A stretch of DNA of 64,000 nucleotides from the NCBI RefSeq assembly GCF_010994095.1, contig NZ_WJYO01000004.1, positions 310,001 through 374,000 of the forward strand. Reading direction: 5' to 3'. Below the pieces are notes generated by a model. That model had not been told where the DNA came from and ran no database searches. It saw only the letters and a list, made by a program, of their open reading frames with translations. The position numbers and the translations under genes were made by a program. Position 1 is the stretch's first letter. The number at the start of each line of letters is the position of its first letter. Origin of the DNA: Mumia xiangluensis (GTDB taxonomy: Bacteria > Actinomycetota > Actinomycetes > Propionibacteriales > Nocardioidaceae). This document shows, piece after piece, positions 61,069 through 64,000 of this stretch.

Positions 61069-64000
61069 CTAGCTCAGGACCAGGAGCAGGTCGCCGCCCT
61101 CGGACTGGCGCGGGCCGTCGATCACGAGCCGGGCGACGGTGCCGCCGTTGGGGGACGTGATCGACGCCTCCATCTTCATCGCCTCGATCGTCGCCACCTG
61201 CTGGCCGGGCTCGACGGTGTCGCCGACAGCGACCGACGGAGTCACGACACCGTCGAACGGCACGGCGACGTGCAGCGGGTCGGACCCGTCTGCCTTCTCA
61301 GCAGCCACGACGTCGCTTGCCACCGACCGGTCCCGCACGAGCACCGGACGGAGCTGCCCGTTGAGCGTGCAGAGGACGTTGCGCAGCCCGCGCGCGTCGG
61401 CGTCGCTGATCGCCTCGAGCCCAAGGATCAGCGTCTTGCCCTCCTCGAGCGCGACCTCGACGTCGGCGCCGGGACGCAGCCCGAACCAGAACGCCTCGGT
61501 CGGCAGCACGGACAGGTCGCCGTACTCGCCGCGCGCCTCCTCGTAGTCGCGCGTCGGTCCGGGGAACAGCAGCCGGTTCAGCGTCGGACGCGGGTCGGCC
61601 GCGAGTCCGGCGCTGTCGTCGGCCCCCAGCTGAGTCTCGCCGAACTTGACCGTACGACCCTCCAGAGCCTTCGTGCGGAACGGCTCGGGCCATCCGCCGG
61701 GCGGGTCGCCGAGCTCGCCGGCGAGGAACCCGATCACCGAGTCGGGGATGTCGAACGCCTGCGGGTTGTCGGCGAACTCGACCGGGTCCGCGCCGACCGC
61801 GACGAGGTGCAGCGCGAGGTCTCCAACCACCTTCGACGACGGCGTGACCTTGACGATGTCGCCGAGGATGTCGTTCGCAGCGGCGTACATGTCCTCGATC
61901 TGCTCGAAGCGGTCGCCCAGCCCGAGCGCGATCGCCTGCTGCCGCAGGTTGGACAGCTGACCGCCGGGGATCTCGTGCCGGTAGACGCGCCCGGTCGGCG
62001 ACGGGAGCCCGGCCTCGAACGGCGCGTAGAGCTTGCGGACGGCCTCCCAGTACGGCTCGAGGTCGTTGACCGCCTGCAGCGACAGCCCCGTGGTCCGCTC
62101 GGTGTGGTCGGTGCTCGCGACGAGCGCGGACATCGGCGGCTGCGAGGTCGTGCCCGACAGCGACGCGGACGCGGTGTCGACGGCGTCCACGCCGGCATCG
62201 ATCGCCGCCAGCAGCGTCGCGAGCTGCCCGCCCGCGGTGTCGTGGGTGTGCAGGTGCACCGGCACGTCGAAGCGCTCGCGCAGCGCCCGCACGAGACGCG
62301 AGGCCGCGGGTGCGCGCAGCAGGCCTGCCATGTCCTTGATCGCGAGCACGTGCGCGCCCGCGTCGATGATGCGCTCGGCGAGCCGAAGGTAGTAGTCGAG
62401 CGTGTAGATCGGCTCGTCCGGATCCATCAGGTCGCCGGTGTAGCAGAGCGCGACCTCCGCGACGGCCGACCCGGTCGCCCGGACCGCCTCGATCGCGGGC
62501 CGCATCTGCGCGACGTCGTTGAGCGCGTCGAAGATGCGGAAGACGTCGATGCCGGTCGCGGTGGCCTCGGTGACGAACGCGTCGGTGACCTCGGTCGGGT
62601 ACGGCGTGTAGCCGACCGTGTTGCGACCGCGCAGCAGCATCTGGAGGCACACGTTCGGGATCGCCTCGCGCAGGTGGGCGAGGCGCTCCCACGGGTCCTC
62701 CTTGAGGAAGCGCAGCGCCACGTCGTACGTCGCGCCGCCCCACGCCTCGACCGACCACAGCTGCGGGGTCGTACGGGCGACGACGGGAGCGGCGGCGAGG
62801 AGGTCGTACGTCCGCACCCGCGTCGCGAGCAGCGACTGGTGGGCGTCGCGGAACGTCGTGTCGGTGACGGCGACCTGCGTCTGCTCGCGCAGCGTCCGGG
62901 CGAACGCCTCCGGACCGACCTCGAGCAGCTGCTGGCGTGTCCCGGCCGGCGCCGCGGCGCGGAGGTCGATCGCGGGCAGCTTCTCCCGCGGGTCGAGCAC
63001 GTCGGGGGCCGTGCCGTGCGGGCGGTTGACGGTGACGTCGGCGAGGTACGACAGCAGCTTGGTGCCGCGGTCGGCCGAGGGCGGCGCGGCGAGCAGCTCC
63101 GGGTGCCGGTCGATGTAGGAGGTCGTGACGCCTCCCGCGACGAACTCCTCGTCGTTGAGAAGCGCCTGGAGGAACGTCAGGTTCGTCGTGACGCCGCGGA
63201 TCCGGAACTCGGCGAGCGCCCGGCGCGCCCGCTCCACCGCTGCCTCGAAGTTGCGGCCGCGGCAGGTCAGCTTGGTGAGCAGCGAGTCGAAGTACGCACC
63301 GATCTCGGTGCCGGCGTACGTGGTGCCGCCGTCGAGGCGGACACCGGCGCCACCGGGGGAGCGGTACGTGGTGATCTTGCCGGTGTCCGGCCGGAAACCG
63401 TTGGCCGGGTCCTCGGTCGTGATCCGGCACTGCATCGCGGCACCGCGGACGGTGATGGTGTCCTGGCGCAGCCCGAGGTCGGAGAGCGTCTCGCCGGAGG
63501 CGATGCGCAGCTGCGCCTGGACCAGGTCGACGTCGGTCACCTCCTCGGTGACGGTGTGCTCGACCTGGATCCGGGGGTTCATCTCGATGAAGACGTACGA
63601 CCCGTCCGGCGCGAGCAGGAACTCGACCGTCCCGGCGCACGTGTAGCCGATCGACCTCGCGAACGCGACGGCGTCGGCGCACATCCGCTCGCGGATCGCC
63701 GGATCGAGCCGGGGAGCGGGCGCGATCTCGACGACCTTCTGGTGGCGCCGCTGGACGGAACAGTCGCGCTCGAACAGGTGGACCACGTCGCCGGTCGCGT
63801 CGGCGAGGATCTGCACCTCGATGTGCCGCGGGTCGACGACGGCCTGCTCGATGAAGCACGTCGGGTCGCCGAACGCGCCCTCCGCCTCGCGCATGGCGGT
63901 CTCGACGGCCTCGCGCAGCTGCGCCGGGTCGTCGACGCGTCGCATGCCGCGACCGCCGCCACCGGCGACGGCCTTCACGAACAGCGGGTACGGGAGAGCG
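61069..64000 (-). CDS. pyc: Pyruvate carboxylase, 5' end outside window
   Basis: Biotin-dependent carboxylation of pyruvate to oxaloacetate (anaplerosis). The visible 976 or so residues lack only the first 150-odd. Order: end of the biotin carboxylase domain (FVKAVAGGGGRGMRRVDD, EMNPRIQVEHTVTEEVTDVDLVQAQLRIA), carboxyltransferase domain (DTTFRDAHQSLLATRVRTYDL, VHLHTHDTAGGQLATLLAA), and the C-terminal biotinyl domain with the biotin Lys in EAMKMEAS. One polypeptide of the alpha4 type. Reading is open to the right edge (ALPYPLFVKAV). No clear terminator apart from hairpin H4. Confidence 0.96.
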   Translation of the reverse strand, partial: ALPYPLFVKAVAGGGGRGMRRVDDPAQLREAVETAMREAEGAFGDPTCFIEQAVVDPRHIEVQILADATGDVVHLFERDCSVQRRHQKVVEIAPAPRLDPAIRERMCADAVAFARSIGYTCAGTVEFLLAPDGSYVFIEMNPRIQVEHTVTEEVTDVDLVQAQLRIASGETLSDLGLRQDTITVRGAAMQCRITTEDPANGFRPDTGKITTYRSPGGAGVRLDGGTTYAGTEIGAYFDSLLTKLTCRGRNFEAAVERARRALAEFRIRGVTTNLTFLQALLNDEEFVAGGVTTSYIDRHPELLAAPPSADRGTKLLSYLADVTVNRPHGTAPDVLDPREKLPAIDLRAAAPAGTRQQLLEVGPEAFARTLREQTQVAVTDTTFRDAHQSLLATRVRTYDLLAAAPVVARTTPQLWSVEAWGGATYDVALRFLKEDPWERLAHLREAIPNVCLQMLLRGRNTVGYTPYPTEVTDAFVTEATATGIDVFRIFDALNDVAQMRPAIEAVRATGSAVAEVALCYTGDLMDPDEPIYTLDYYLRLAERIIDAGAHVLAIKDMAGLLRAPAASRLVRALRERFDVPVHLHTHDTAGGQLATLLAAIDAGVDAVDTASASLSGTTSQPPMSALVASTDHTERTTGLSLQAVNDLEPYWEAVRKLYAPFEAGLPSPTGRVYRHEIPGGQLSNLRQQAIALGLGDRFEQIEDMYAAANDILGDIVKVTPSSKVVGDLALHLVAVGADPVEFADNPQAFDIPDSVIGFLAGELGDPPGGWPEPFRTKALEGRTVKFGETQLGADDSAGLAADPRPTLNRLLFPGPTRDYEEARGEYGDLSVLPTEAFWFGLRPGADVEVALEEGKTLILGLEAISDADARGLRNVLCTLNGQLRPVLVRDRSVASDVVAAEKADGSDPLHVAVPFDGVVTPSVAVGDTVEPGQQVATIEAMKMEASITSPNGGTVARLVIDGPRQSEGGDLLLVLS

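Overview
This window is high-GC chromosomal DNA with tightly packed, overlapping genes (many ATGA and GTGA junctions). Start codons are often GTG, and many genes are apparently leaderless. The gene content points to an actinobacterium: a trihaem-type SdhC, HtaA-domain haem-uptake proteins, DtxR-type iron boxes, an Rv3303c-like LpdA, pyruvate carboxylase, and a set of nucleoside-salvage genes beside sdh. Gene families and style suggest the Nocardioidaceae (Nocardioides, Aeromicrobium or Mumia type), but this is inference. From memory, the gene set sdhCAB, M20 amidohydrolase, cdd-deoA-add, PNP-phosphomutase and lpdA resembles the Mycobacterium tuberculosis Rv3303c-Rv3319 neighbourhood, so the backbone looks like conserved core chromosome, with lineage-specific genes inserted.

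Layout. 1-5.2 kb: end of a sulfate ABC transporter (cysP, cysT), purU, a PadR-controlled drug exporter, and thioredoxin. 5.4-7.1 kb: three tandem paralogues of an unrecognised four-helix membrane protein. 7-14.2 kb: pheA, galK, a CNNM-type membrane protein, trpS, a 2H phosphoesterase, a BrkB-type membrane protein and a PLP dehydratase. 14.2-18.7 kb: a LysR regulator divergent from sdhCAB. 18.9-29.5 kb: an M20 amidohydrolase, then a nucleoside uptake and salvage unit (BMP lipoprotein, ATPase, two permeases, cdd, a P450, deoA, add). 29.5-32.8 kb: two tandem secreted/anchored vWA proteins. 32.8-36.8 kb: deoC, aldehyde dehydrogenase, a half-length dehydrogenase and a uridine-kinase-like ATPase. 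36.8-42.8 kb: a universal stress protein, a DUF559 nuclease-like gene between two matching hairpins, a GH25 lysozyme, and a PadR-controlled ABC exporter. 42.8-48.8 kb: a membrane phosphodiesterase, phosphohexomutase, uronate-dehydrogenase-like SDR, purine nucleoside phosphorylase, and a TetR regulator. 48.9-58.3 kb: a haem acquisition operon (hmuTUV plus three surface proteins) divergent from haem oxygenase, with DtxR-like boxes between them. 58.5-64 kb: LpdA-like quinone reductase, a second DUF559 gene between its own pair of hairpins, and pyruvate carboxylase running off the window.

How genes fit together. Nucleosides imported by the BMP/ABC system can be deaminated (cdd, add) and phosphorolysed (deoA, PNP). 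The sugar phosphate can then be isomerised (phosphomutase), cleaved (deoC), and the acetaldehyde oxidised (aldehyde dehydrogenase) towards acetate. The haem operon captures haem at the surface, imports it and releases iron through HmuO. Its DtxR-like boxes imply repression by iron.

Most unusual features: both DUF559 nuclease-like genes are bracketed by direct copies of a gene-specific long hairpin, an arrangement that recalls REP/RAYT units but with a nuclease in place of the transposase. The vWA pair has lost metal-site residues in the second copy. The triplicated membrane-protein family carries its own leaderless promoter. No rRNA, tRNA, CRISPR array, IS element, prophage or origin was seen.
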